Of a DNA stretch of 14,564 bases, positions 7,310-13,333 are shown piece by piece. Numbering within the stretch: position 1 is the first letter of the stretch; each line of letters starts with the position of its first letter. The position numbers and the translations under genes are program-made. Source of the stretch: Nitrospiraceae bacterium (GTDB lineage Bacteria; Nitrospirota; Thermodesulfovibrionia; UBA6902); assembly GCA_020354155.1 (NCBI GenBank), contig CP070644.1, positions 2,454,676-2,469,239 on the forward strand, read 5' to 3'. A model generated the notes under the pieces. It ran no database searches. It saw nothing but the letters and a program-made list of their open reading frames with translations, and was not told where the DNA came from.

Positions 7310-8887
7310 CTAAGCCCTGCCTGACTTGAAAAGCTCTTTATACTGGGCAGGACTCCCGGCAAATCTCAGCCCATTCTCAAAAGAGATCCTGCCTTCGAGA
7401 CAGAGCGATGCAAGATTCAGTTCAAGAGAAGACATATCGTCTGATGCAATCTGCATAAGTGATCTTATGTTAGCGACCTTGCCTTCCCTTAGCAGGTTCC
7501 CCACCCTCGGGGAGTTTGTAAGTTTTTCATAGGAAAGAATTCTTTTTTTATCATCTTCCAGCAATGGTATCAGTGCCTGAGAAATGCCAAGGAGCAGTGT
7601 GTCCGCAAGTTGAATCCTGATTTGAGGACGTTGACTTTCAGGAAAGATATTTATCATTTTCTCAAGCGCTGTGGTGGTATTCAGCGAGTTGATCGATGCA
7701 ATGACCAGATGTCCTGATTCTGCTGCATTGAGGGCAATCATAATGCTCTCTGTATCTTTCAGATCACCGACAACGATGACATCCGGGTCCTGCCGTATAA
7801 TATGCTTCATCCCCTCAGCAAAGGAGTCCGTGTCGATTCCAATCTCTCGCTGATTGACATTACAGAGCCCATGTTTGTGAAGATATTCAATGGGATCCTC
7901 AAGGGTCACAACATTGCACCTTCTGCTGAAGTTAATAACATTGACCAGTGCCGCAATAGTTGTCGTCTTGCCATGTCCGGAAAGACCTGATACAAGGATA
8001 AGGCCCTTCGATTTCAGGGCATACTCGGTAACCCACTCAGGAAGATTCAGTTCTTCAAGCGTAGGGATTTTTTCATATATTATTCTGGCAGAAAGCGAAA
8101 TCGAGCTTCGCTGTTTATAAATATTTATCCGGAAGCGACCGCTTTCTGAAATGGACATGACAAAATCAAGCTCCTTTTTCCTTTCAAACTCTTCCATCTG
8201 CTCCGCAGATATAAGCTCCGATACCATATCTTTCATCTGCCCTGTGGTCAGAACCGGCATTGAAAGTCTCTTGATTTCATTATTGATGCGCATCCCTGGC
8301 GGCGCCCCGGCTGTAAGATGCAGGTTCGAAGCCTTGAAATCAAGAAGGAGTTTCAGGAGCGTATAAATATTGGGCATTTTCGAATCGCTCACTACTTTCT
8401 CTTCTCTCAGCGTCTCACCATCAAAAACAGTTATGCCATAGTCTGTTTTTTCAAAACGACTGATCGCCTTGTCCATTTGATAATTGGGAACTATGTAGGG
8501 TTTTACGGTCCTGGCCATGGTGAACTCTACATTCTGCACAACTTCCTTGTCTCTTGGATCAACCATGGCAAGGGACACAGCATCCCGGTCTGCCTTGAAG
8601 GGAAGCACCTTGAACGCCTTGACCTGATCAAAGGGCAGCAGTCGCAAGATTTCAGAAGGCACTTTCACATCGAAAAGGTTAACTGAAGGCAGATCATACT
8701 GTTTGCCCAGTACGCTTAGGAGAGTATCATTATCGACATACCCCATACCCTTCAGGATTGACCCCAACCTGCCGCCATCAGCGATCTGTTTATCAAGGGC
8801 CCTGGTAAGCTGGTCCTGGGTAATGAGCCCGTAATCAAGCAGAATTTCACCAATACGGAATTTCTGTTTTGCCTTCAATTCTTGCAT
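7310..8887 (-). CDS. PilT-like ATPase with N-terminal MshEN (c-di-GMP sensor) domain
   Basis: A 525-residue fusion. Residues 11-63 carry two MshEN motifs, R11-Q34 and R40-Q63, each 24 residues with a 5-residue spacer, the layout known for c-di-GMP binding in MshE and related GspE N-domains. Residues 64-145 complete that domain. From about 170 the protein is PilT-like: an N-terminal PAS-like part (ASNLHLTAGAPPGMRI), Walker A GLSGHGKTT (301-309, Lys307), Asp box TLEDPIEYLH (328-337), Walker B region DPDVIVVGDLKD (367-378), and the late REGK and LCLEGRIS segments of PilT. The usual Walker B glutamate is Asp375, and the His-box TLHT is ASINS with Asn400. PilT retracts type IV pili; this copy may be a c-di-GMP-gated or regulatory paralogue. 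No pilus gene lies nearby. The ATG at 8887 has no clear Shine-Dalgarno sequence. Confidence 0.85.
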   Translation of the reverse strand: MQELKAKQKFRIGEILLDYGLITQDQLTRALDKQIADGGRLGSILKGMGYVDNDTLLSVLGKQYDLPSVNLFDVKVPSEILRLLPFDQVKAFKVLPFKADRDAVSLAMVDPRDKEVVQNVEFTMARTVKPYIVPNYQMDKAISRFEKTDYGITVFDGETLREEKVVSDSKMPNIYTLLKLLLDFKASNLHLTAGAPPGMRINNEIKRLSMPVLTTGQMKDMVSELISAEQMEEFERKKELDFVMSISESGRFRINIYKQRSSISLSARIIYEKIPTLEELNLPEWVTEYALKSKGLILVSGLSGHGKTTTIAALVNVINFSRRCNVVTLEDPIEYLHKHGLCNVNQREIGIDTDSFAEGMKHIIRQDPDVIVVGDLKDTESIMIALNAAESGHLVIASINSLNTTTALEKMINIFPESQRPQIRIQLADTLLLGISQALIPLLEDDKKRILSYEKLTNSPRVGNLLREGKVANIRSLMQIASDDMSSLELNLASLCLEGRISFENGLRFAGSPAQYKELFKSGRA

Positions 8888-8912
8888 AAATGTGATTTAG
8901 AAAATGTTTCTG

Positions 8913-8955
8913 TAAGGAGTTGATTCCGAAAATAACATCCGTATACTACTCCTTA
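8913..8955 (-). repeat. Inverted repeat in the leader of the MshEN-PilT gene
   Basis: TAAGGAGT (8913-8920) is the exact reverse complement of ACTCCTTA (8948-8955), with 27 bases between. It lies in the predicted untranslated leader of the minus-strand ATPase gene, right after its promoter. In that RNA one arm contains AAGGAG, a Shine-Dalgarno-like core, which would be paired with the other arm. It may be a structured leader or an operator. The function is inference. Confidence 0.35.
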
Positions 8956-8982
8956 TATATATTATTTTTAATACGTTGTCAA
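8954..8982 (-). promoter_or_regulatory. Sigma70 promoter of the MshEN-PilT gene
   Basis: On the minus strand, a perfect TTGACA (8977-8982) is followed after exactly 17 bases by TATATA (8954-8959). Transcription would start near 8947, giving a leader of about 60 bases before the ATG at 8887. Both boxes and the spacing are near ideal. Confidence 0.65.
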
Positions 8983-9133
8983 TGAAAAACTGGGGAACTG
9001 CCTTTCAGAATATGCTCTTCGTCCCCACTCTTTTCTCTGAAGAATCAAATGATTTCCTTACATATTTTCGCAAAAGACATACCAGTCGATGCAGCTGCAA
9101 TATCACCATACATTGCACTCGTCCTTGACCGTA

Positions 9134-9168
9134 TGTCAATGTGATATAGCTTCTGTGTCATTGTGACA
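9134..9168. promoter_or_regulatory. Tandem 13-base operator-like repeats
   Basis: TGTCATTGTGACA at 9156-9168 is a perfect TGTCA-N3-TGACA inverted repeat. TGTCAATGTGATA at 9134-9146 is an imperfect copy. Their centres are 22 bases apart, two helical turns, so two dimers could bind the same DNA face. The GTCA-N3-TGAC core recalls NorR-type sites and, less closely, CRP/FNR-family sites; the regulator is not identified. They are about 225 bases upstream of the peptide promoter and 190 bases from the ATPase promoter. Confidence 0.35.
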
Positions 9169-9326
9169 GAAACTGCTGCAAACCACTCTGCTGCCTGATT
9201 ACCAGTGGTTAAATGTAAGCAGCCAGCTTCTTATTCCCATTGATTCCAGTGATATTTACCCCATTCCCTACGGTACGATATACTCTCCCGATTAAGTTTG
9301 CGCAGGCCTGCCGTTCCAGAGAAACA

Positions 9327-9338
9327 GGCTGTACAGCC
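9327..9338. promoter_or_regulatory. 12-base perfect palindrome upstream of the peptide promoter
   Basis: GGCTGTACAGCC is a perfect palindrome. Its centre is about 61 bases before the predicted transcription start near 9394, the spacing typical of class I activator sites. The palindrome is exact; the activator role is inference. Confidence 0.35.
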
Positions 9339-9359
9339 CCGCAAGCAATAATAATTTTC

Positions 9360-9387
9360 TTGACTTTCATCCATAAACTTGTATTAT
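9360..9387 (+). promoter_or_regulatory. Sigma70 promoter of the peptide/radical SAM/YceI cassette
   Basis: TTGACT (9360-9365, 5 of 6) and TATTAT (9382-9387, 5 of 6) are 16 bases apart. Transcription would start near 9394, leaving a leader of about 63 bases that begins almost at once with the hairpin 9396-9415 and ends with the strong ribosome binding site at 9443-9451. Confidence 0.5.
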
Positions 9388-9395
9388 CAGTTTAT

Positions 9396-9415
9396 AGGCA
9401 CCAGTACGAGTGCCT
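9396..9415 (+). other. 5' leader hairpin of the peptide cassette
   Basis: AGGCAC (9396-9401) pairs with GTGCCT (9410-9415) around an 8-base loop, and the stem can extend by a U-G and an A-U pair. It sits at the predicted 5' end of the messenger, where such hairpins usually slow decay. The pairing is exact; the role is inference. Confidence 0.4.
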
Positions 9416-9456
9416 GTATTCTATATGCCCTGTTGGCCGCGAAAGGAGGTGAGCGC

Positions 9457-9558
9457 ATGAAAAAGCCTTTAAGCAAAAAGGCGCAGTCAAAAGAGGCCAC
9501 ATTCTGGGAAAAGATGAAACAGAGGATGGAGAATCCCGGGAAAATGTGCCTCAAATGA
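9457..9558 (+). CDS. 33-residue peptide, candidate substrate of the radical SAM enzyme
   Basis: This short frame runs from ATG 9457 to TGA 9556-9558. AAAGGAGGTGA, near-perfect in complementarity to 16S rRNA, ends 5 bases before the ATG and is the strongest ribosome binding site in the window, so translation is very likely. The product starts MKKPLSKKAQSKE, has a likely amphipathic helix around residues 14-25 (ATFWEKMKQRME), and ends NPGKMCLK with one cysteine at 31. It is basic and has no signal peptide. It lies 132 bases upstream of a SPASM radical SAM enzyme, the standard place for the precursor of a radical-SAM-modified peptide, where the C-terminal part is usually the modified core. I do not recognise a precursor family. 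A regulatory leader peptide or a small structural protein are alternatives. Confidence 0.65.
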   Translation: MKKPLSKKAQSKEATFWEKMKQRMENPGKMCLK

Positions 9559-9577
9559 AAGGGCTGAAAGAGTTAAA

Positions 9578-9596
9578 CGTTGCTGGTCCAGCAACG
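9578..9596 (+). other. Perfect palindrome after the peptide stop codon
   Basis: CGTTGCTGG (9578-9586) and CCAGCAACG (9588-9596) are exact reverse complements around a single T. In RNA the inner bases would open into a loop of 3 or more. It begins 20 bases after the peptide stop, has no T run, and is followed 7 bases later by a second hairpin. Confidence 0.5.
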
Positions 9597-9603
9597 AAGC
9601 CCC

Positions 9604-9650
9604 GGATATGGCAGGGACGATCTTCTCTTGCGTCTGTTTCTGCCATATCC
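9604..9650 (+). other. Long hairpin between the peptide and the radical SAM gene
   Basis: GGATATGGCAG (9604-9614) pairs perfectly with CTGCCATATCC (9640-9650); inside, GACG (9616-9619) can pair with CGTC (9631-9634). An AT-rich tract follows, with TTTTT only at 9671-9675, so it is at best a partial terminator. Such intercistronic hairpins often keep the upstream peptide messenger stable and limit the downstream enzyme, giving more precursor than enzyme; this role is inference. Confidence 0.55.
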
Positions 9651-9690
9651 ATTTATTATCTTCTGTCATATTTTTAAAATGGATTCCGCA

Positions 9691-10746
9691 ATGGCTAATA
9701 CTAATTCCCTGGACTTTTTGGTTCAATGGCATTTAACTGAAAAGTGCAATCTGAAATGCACTCACTGCTACCAGACTGGTGAGCACCGTAGAGAGCTCTC
9801 ACCCTCTGAAGTAATGAAGGCCATCCAGGAAATTTCCCATACCCTGAACAGCTGGCATGAAAACTACGATATTGATTTTTCACCAAGTTTAAATATCACG
9901 GGTGGTGAACCCCTGCTGAGAAAGGACATTTTTGAAATACTCGGGGAATTTCATACCATTGGTTTTGATACCTATCTTCTGACAAACGGTACCCTGGTGG
10001 ACGATAGAACAGTAGATACATTATGCGGCGTCGGAGTTAAGGGTGTGCAGGTCAGTATCGAGGGGCCTGAAGAGATACACGACTCTATACGTGGGAAAAA
10101 GAGTTTCCAGCGGTCTCTTCAGGGAGTGAAGCATATGGTGAGTGCCGGTCTGGAAGTAACGCTCAATGTAACTGTTTCAGCAATAAATGCATCACATTTA
10201 ATAAATACCGTCGATATTGCTTCACAACTCGGAGTCAGCAGGCTGGGATTTTCGCGCCTTGTTCCATCGGGAAAAGGCAAAGCATTGCTGCCTGAGATGC
10301 TGTCAGCTGCTGAAGTGCATGAGCTTTATAAAAAGTTATTTGCTCTAAAACCTGACGATGGTCTTGAAATCGTCACAGGCGATCCCGTTGCTTCCCAATT
10401 CCGCAACTCGTTACAGGACATGGACTTTGGGAATATTCCCCTCGGAGGATGCGCAGCAGGTGTGTCAGGCCTCACCATTCTGCCTGACGGAACGGTTGTG
10501 CCCTGCAGGCGTCTGCCGATTCCTCTTGGCAATGTGAGAGAGGATTCCCTCAGGGAAATATGGGCAATGTCTCCTGTGCTGAATGAACTCAGAGATAAGG
10601 ATAAATATCAGGGCAAGTGCGGTTCCTGTCAGAACTGGGCAAACTGCAGGGGGTGCAGGGCAATTGCCTATGCATATGCAGAGTCATCAGGCAAAGGAGA
10701 TTACCTTGCCACTGATCCACAGTGTTTTATCGGAAGCTGTGCTTAA
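9691..10746 (+). CDS. Radical SAM/SPASM enzyme, candidate peptide maturase
   Basis: A 351-residue iron-sulfur enzyme. The SAM-binding cluster motif is Cys19-Cys23-Cys26 (CNLKCTHC), preceded by VQWHLTEK; GGEP at 71-74 binds the SAM amino group. The C-terminal SPASM domain is complete: Cys254, Cys272, then Cys310, Cys313, Cys319, Cys322 (CX2CX5CX2C), Cys345 and Cys350, enough for two auxiliary [4Fe-4S] clusters. SPASM enzymes make thioether, carbon-carbon or related links in ribosomal peptides, or act on other substrates (heme d1, anaerobic sulfatases). The 33-aa gene just upstream favours a peptide substrate; no PqqD-like recognition domain is visible. ATG 9691 or 9679 are both possible and neither has a clear ribosome binding site. 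The TTG at 9580 is rejected because its extension is encoded by the hairpins. A YceI gene follows after 17 bases. Confidence 0.88.
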   Translation: MANTNSLDFLVQWHLTEKCNLKCTHCYQTGEHRRELSPSEVMKAIQEISHTLNSWHENYDIDFSPSLNITGGEPLLRKDIFEILGEFHTIGFDTYLLTNGTLVDDRTVDTLCGVGVKGVQVSIEGPEEIHDSIRGKKSFQRSLQGVKHMVSAGLEVTLNVTVSAINASHLINTVDIASQLGVSRLGFSRLVPSGKGKALLPEMLSAAEVHELYKKLFALKPDDGLEIVTGDPVASQFRNSLQDMDFGNIPLGGCAAGVSGLTILPDGTVVPCRRLPIPLGNVREDSLREIWAMSPVLNELRDKDKYQGKCGSCQNWANCRGCRAIAYAYAESSGKGDYLATDPQCFIGSCA

Positions 10747-10763
10747 TTTTACAAGGAGGTGCT

Positions 10764-11297
10764 ATGGTTTCACAGTGGAATATAGATGCAGACCATTCAG
10801 TCGGCGCATTTTCAATCCGGCATATGACCGTTGCTTTTGTCCATGGTCAAATGAACAGGGTTTCGGGCACAATCAGTTTTGATCCTGACATCATATCTTC
10901 TCTTGCAGTCCGCTTCGAGATTGATGTTGAAGGCATTATGACGGGAATAACCAAACGTGATGAGCATCTCAAAAGCGAAGATTTCTTCGACATTGCAGCG
11001 TACCCGACAATAACCTTTCAAAGCACTGGTGCGGAACGAAGCGGTTTCAACAGTTGTATTGTCAGGGGAGACATTACCATTCATGGCATAACAAAATCTA
11101 TTGTTTTGGAGACAGATATACTTGGTCCGGTGAAGAGTCCCTTTGGCGAAACCACCCTTGGGCTTACAGCAACAATGGTCCTGAACCGGGAAGATTTCGG
11201 CCTGAAATGGAATGAGCCAATGGACAACGGCGGTTTCATGGTGGGGAAAGAAGTCCAGGTATCAATGAATATTGAGGCCGATCTCGTAGAGAACTAA
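10764..11297 (+). CDS. YceI family (polyisoprenoid/lipid-binding) protein, no signal peptide
   Basis: A 177-residue YceI lipocalin-like protein. The family signature appears at the start (SQWNIDADHSVGAFSIRHM), followed by the TVAFVHGQM strand, GKITKRDEHL-type loop (here GITKRDEHLKSEDFFD) and the late FGLKWNEPMDNGG segment. Known members bind long polyisoprenoids or fatty amides inside a beta barrel, usually in the periplasm. This copy starts directly at the barrel and lacks a signal peptide, so it should stay in the cytoplasm. AAGGAGGTG at 10753-10761 gives a strong ribosome binding site for the ATG at 10764, and the upstream maturase stop is 17 bases away, so the two are co-transcribed. A role in handling a lipid partner or product of the cassette is inference. 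Confidence 0.9.
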   Translation: MVSQWNIDADHSVGAFSIRHMTVAFVHGQMNRVSGTISFDPDIISSLAVRFEIDVEGIMTGITKRDEHLKSEDFFDIAAYPTITFQSTGAERSGFNSCIVRGDITIHGITKSIVLETDILGPVKSPFGETTLGLTATMVLNREDFGLKWNEPMDNGGFMVGKEVQVSMNIEADLVEN

Positions 11298-11298
11298 A

Positions 11299-11330
11299 AA
11301 GAGGGAACATCCCATGGGATGTTCCCTCTT
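11299..11330. terminator. Bidirectional Rho-independent terminator between yceI-like gene and pckG
   Basis: AAGAGGGAACATCC (11299-11312) pairs perfectly with GGATGTTCCCTCTT (11317-11330) around the loop CATG. On the minus strand the stem is followed by a run of five T, a good terminator for pckG; on the plus strand the T run is only two bases, so it is weaker for the cassette. Its place between two convergent gene ends fits. Confidence 0.85.
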
Positions 11331-11345
11331 CAGACGTCGATATGA

Positions 11346-13133
11346 TTACCCAAGGCGTTTTTTAAATTCGTCAAGCTGTTTTTTCAGCTTATCCGGCAAC
11401 CGGTCACCAAAAGTAGACAGGTGATGCTCTATGTCAGGGATTTCCGCCTTCCAGGCCTCACTGTCTATTTTCAGAAGCTCCTTCAGGTCATCAGATGGCA
11501 TATCAACGCCATTGACATCAAGATCACCTTCTTTCGGGATCAAGCCGATGGGGGTCTCCTCCGCTCCGACAGAGCCTTCCACGCGCTCGCACATCCATTT
11601 CAGTACCCTGCTGTTGTCACTGAAACCGGGCCAGAGAAACTTTCCCTCTTCACTCTTGCGAAACCAGTTCACATAAAAAATTCTCGGGGCTTTATCTCCA
11701 AGCTTCCCCCCCATGTTAAACCAGTGCTGAAAGTAATCTCCCATGTTATAGCCACAGAAGGGTTTCATTGCAAATGGATCACGTCTGAGGTTTCCAACAG
11801 ATCCGATGTTCGCAGCAGTTGTTTCTGATGCTGCAGTCGACCCAAGAAATACGCCGTGGTCCCAGCTGTACGCTTCTGTTACTAAAGGAACAACGCTGCT
11901 TCTCCTGCCGCCGAATATGAAAATATCAATGGGAACGCCCTCCGGTTTTTCCCAGTCCTCACAGATAACAGGACACTGGGCGGCGGGAGCCGTAAACCGG
12001 GCATTTGCGTGGGCAGCCACAGAATCGCTTTCCGGGGTCCAGTCATTCCCCTTCCAGTCAATGGCATGCTTTGGCGGATCTCCGTCCATACCTTCCCACC
12101 AGACATCCCCTTCATCAGTAAGGGCACAGTTTGTAAAAATACAATTTTCCTTTAACGTATCCATGGCCATGGGGTTTGTCTCATAGGATGTACCGGGGGC
12201 AACGCCGAAAAACCCGTTTTCAGGATTAATGGCATAGAGACGTCCGTCAGGACCTATCTTCATCCAGGCAATATCGTCACCCACACATTCACATTTCCAC
12301 CCCGGAATGGAGGGCTGCATCATGGCAAGGTTTGTCTTTCCGCAGGCTGAGGGAAAGGCGGCGGCAATGTGATACTGCTTCCCTTCAGGGCTCGTTAAAC
12401 GCAGGATAAGCATATGCTCTGCCATCCAGCTTTCACGCCGTGCCATTGCAGAAGCAATGCGGAGGGCCAGACATTTTTTCCCAAGCAGGGCATTGCCGCC
12501 ATACCCCGAACCGTAGGACCAGATAAGATTCTCATTGGGAAAATGGCTGATGTATTTTTTCTCAATAGGTGCGCAGGGCCATTTTGAATCTTCCTGTCCC
12601 GGTTCAAGGGGTGCACCAATTGAATGAAGACAGGGAATGAAATCACCATCCGTACCAAGCAATTCAAGCACCCTGTCACTGACACGGGTCATGATGTGCA
12701 TGTTCACCACTACATAGGGACTGTCAGAAATCTCTATCCCGATCTTTGCAATGGGAGAGCCGATAGGCCCCATGGAAAAGGGGATCACGTACATGGTGCG
12801 GCCCTTCATGCAGCCCTTATAAAGATCCTTCATTGTCTTTTTCAGATCGTCCGGTGCAATCCAGTTATTCGTCGGCCCGGCCTCTATCTGGTCAGGAGTA
12901 CTGATATAGGTATTGTCCTCTACACGGGCTACATCGCTCGGATCAGACCTGAAAAGGAAACTGTTCTTCCGTTTCTTCAGCGGTATGGCAATGCCGCTGT
13001 CAAGAAGCAGTTTGATCATCTGGTCGTACTCTTCATTACTGCCGTTACAAATGTAAATGTCTTTTGGTGTGCACATGTCAGCCACTTCCTGGATCCATGC
13101 CTTGAGTTTCTTATTTTTTACTTCAATGTTCAT
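11346..13133 (-). CDS. pckG: Phosphoenolpyruvate carboxykinase (GTP)
   Basis: This cytoplasmic enzyme interconverts oxaloacetate plus GTP with phosphoenolpyruvate, CO2 and GDP, linking the TCA cycle to gluconeogenesis. The 595 residues match the usual length of the GTP-specific family. Visible motifs are VARVED with substrate Arg70, the YGG loop 211-213, the P-loop FPSACGKTN (260-268) with the reactive Cys264, the metal-binding GDDIAW (285-290), ENGFFGVAPGT (305-315), NARF (378-381) and FGGRRS (407-412) contacting nucleotide. The ATG at 13133 has AAGGAG about 8 bases upstream. It is divergent from the site-2 protease gene and ends at the terminator 11299-11330. With GlgX in the same window, it suggests a carbohydrate storage and gluconeogenic metabolism. 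Confidence 0.97.
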   Translation of the reverse strand: MNIEVKNKKLKAWIQEVADMCTPKDIYICNGSNEEYDQMIKLLLDSGIAIPLKKRKNSFLFRSDPSDVARVEDNTYISTPDQIEAGPTNNWIAPDDLKKTMKDLYKGCMKGRTMYVIPFSMGPIGSPIAKIGIEISDSPYVVVNMHIMTRVSDRVLELLGTDGDFIPCLHSIGAPLEPGQEDSKWPCAPIEKKYISHFPNENLIWSYGSGYGGNALLGKKCLALRIASAMARRESWMAEHMLILRLTSPEGKQYHIAAAFPSACGKTNLAMMQPSIPGWKCECVGDDIAWMKIGPDGRLYAINPENGFFGVAPGTSYETNPMAMDTLKENCIFTNCALTDEGDVWWEGMDGDPPKHAIDWKGNDWTPESDSVAAHANARFTAPAAQCPVICEDWEKPEGVPIDIFIFGGRRSSVVPLVTEAYSWDHGVFLGSTAASETTAANIGSVGNLRRDPFAMKPFCGYNMGDYFQHWFNMGGKLGDKAPRIFYVNWFRKSEEGKFLWPGFSDNSRVLKWMCERVEGSVGAEETPIGLIPKEGDLDVNGVDMPSDDLKELLKIDSEAWKAEIPDIEHHLSTFGDRLPDKLKKQLDEFKKRLG

Positions 13134-13233
13134 TGTCGTAGCTCCTTATCTTTATTTATTCACAAATTATTTATTCTGAACGGGGATACAACGATAAACG
13201 TCCTGTATGGAGGTCCTCTGTTCTGAGCTAATC

Positions 13234-13239
13234 ATTATA
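13234..13239 (-). promoter_or_regulatory. Possible -10 box of the pckG promoter
   Basis: The minus strand reads TATAAT here, a perfect -10 box in the context GGTATAATG. No good -35 box lies 16-18 bases upstream (GGAATT at 17). The leader to the ATG would be about 95 bases. A weak -35 often means an activator is needed, but none is identified. Confidence 0.4.
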
Positions 13240-13311
13240 CCGATTACCAAGAAAAAATTCCATTCTCATCAAATGCTTCCTTAACTCCTGAATAAATCAT
13301 TTTATTTAGGG

Positions 13312-13317
13312 TACAAT
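13312..13317 (+). promoter_or_regulatory. Possible -10 box of the site-2 protease/trpS promoter
   Basis: TACAAT matches the -10 consensus in 5 of 6 positions, 16 bases before the ATG at 13334, so the leader would be only about 10 bases. No convincing -35 box is seen. Together with the weak Shine-Dalgarno sequence this would fit leaderless-like, low-level expression. Confidence 0.3.
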
Positions 13318-13333
13318 ACTTGAGTTTATCATC

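Larger units (their letters stand above)
9045..9370 (-). pseudogene. Possible broken minus-strand gene, about 108 codons, one frameshift
   Basis: An ATG at 9368-9370 opens a 53-codon frame (MKVKKIIIACGAVQP...) that stops at 9209-9211. A second frame is open from 9230 down to a TGA at 9045-9047 and contains WFAAVSVTMTQKLYHI and AMYGDIAAASTGMSF. The two frames overlap at 9209-9230, so a single-base change would join them into one protein of about 108 residues starting with a beta-strand-like KKIIIACG. I do not recognise a family. No Shine-Dalgarno sequence precedes the ATG, and the plus-strand promoter overlaps its 5' end, so chance open frames are a serious alternative. Confidence 0.2.
8888..9456. 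other. 569-base stretch without a firm gene; dense in regulatory-looking sequence
   Basis: This gap separates the divergent MshEN-PilT gene and the peptide cassette. It contains a strong minus-strand promoter (8954-8982), a leader inverted repeat (8913-8955), two similar 13-base repeats (9134-9146 and 9156-9168), a 12-base palindrome (9327-9338), a plus-strand promoter (9360-9387) and a 5' leader hairpin (9396-9415). A possible frameshifted minus-strand gene occupies 9045-9370. The plus-strand frame at 9240-9452 has no family-like features and I do not consider it a gene. Confidence 0.6.

Noticed and set aside
9206..9221. Sigma54-type promoter (GG-N10-GC) downstream of the tandem repeats
   Set aside because: Only the two invariant dinucleotides match; the rest of the -24 and -12 boxes does not.
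9240..9452. 70-codon plus-strand open frame
   Set aside because: It has no ribosome binding site and no family-like features, and it overlaps the promoter and the ribosome binding site of the peptide gene.
9580..9690. TTG start at 9580 for the radical SAM gene
   Set aside because: The 37 extra residues are encoded by the two hairpins, look unlike the family, and push the SAM motif away from its usual place near the N-terminus.
11421..13226. Several long plus-strand open frames over pckG, and similar ones over glgX and the ATPase gene
   Set aside because: They are antisense shadows of clearly recognised genes and show no domain features.
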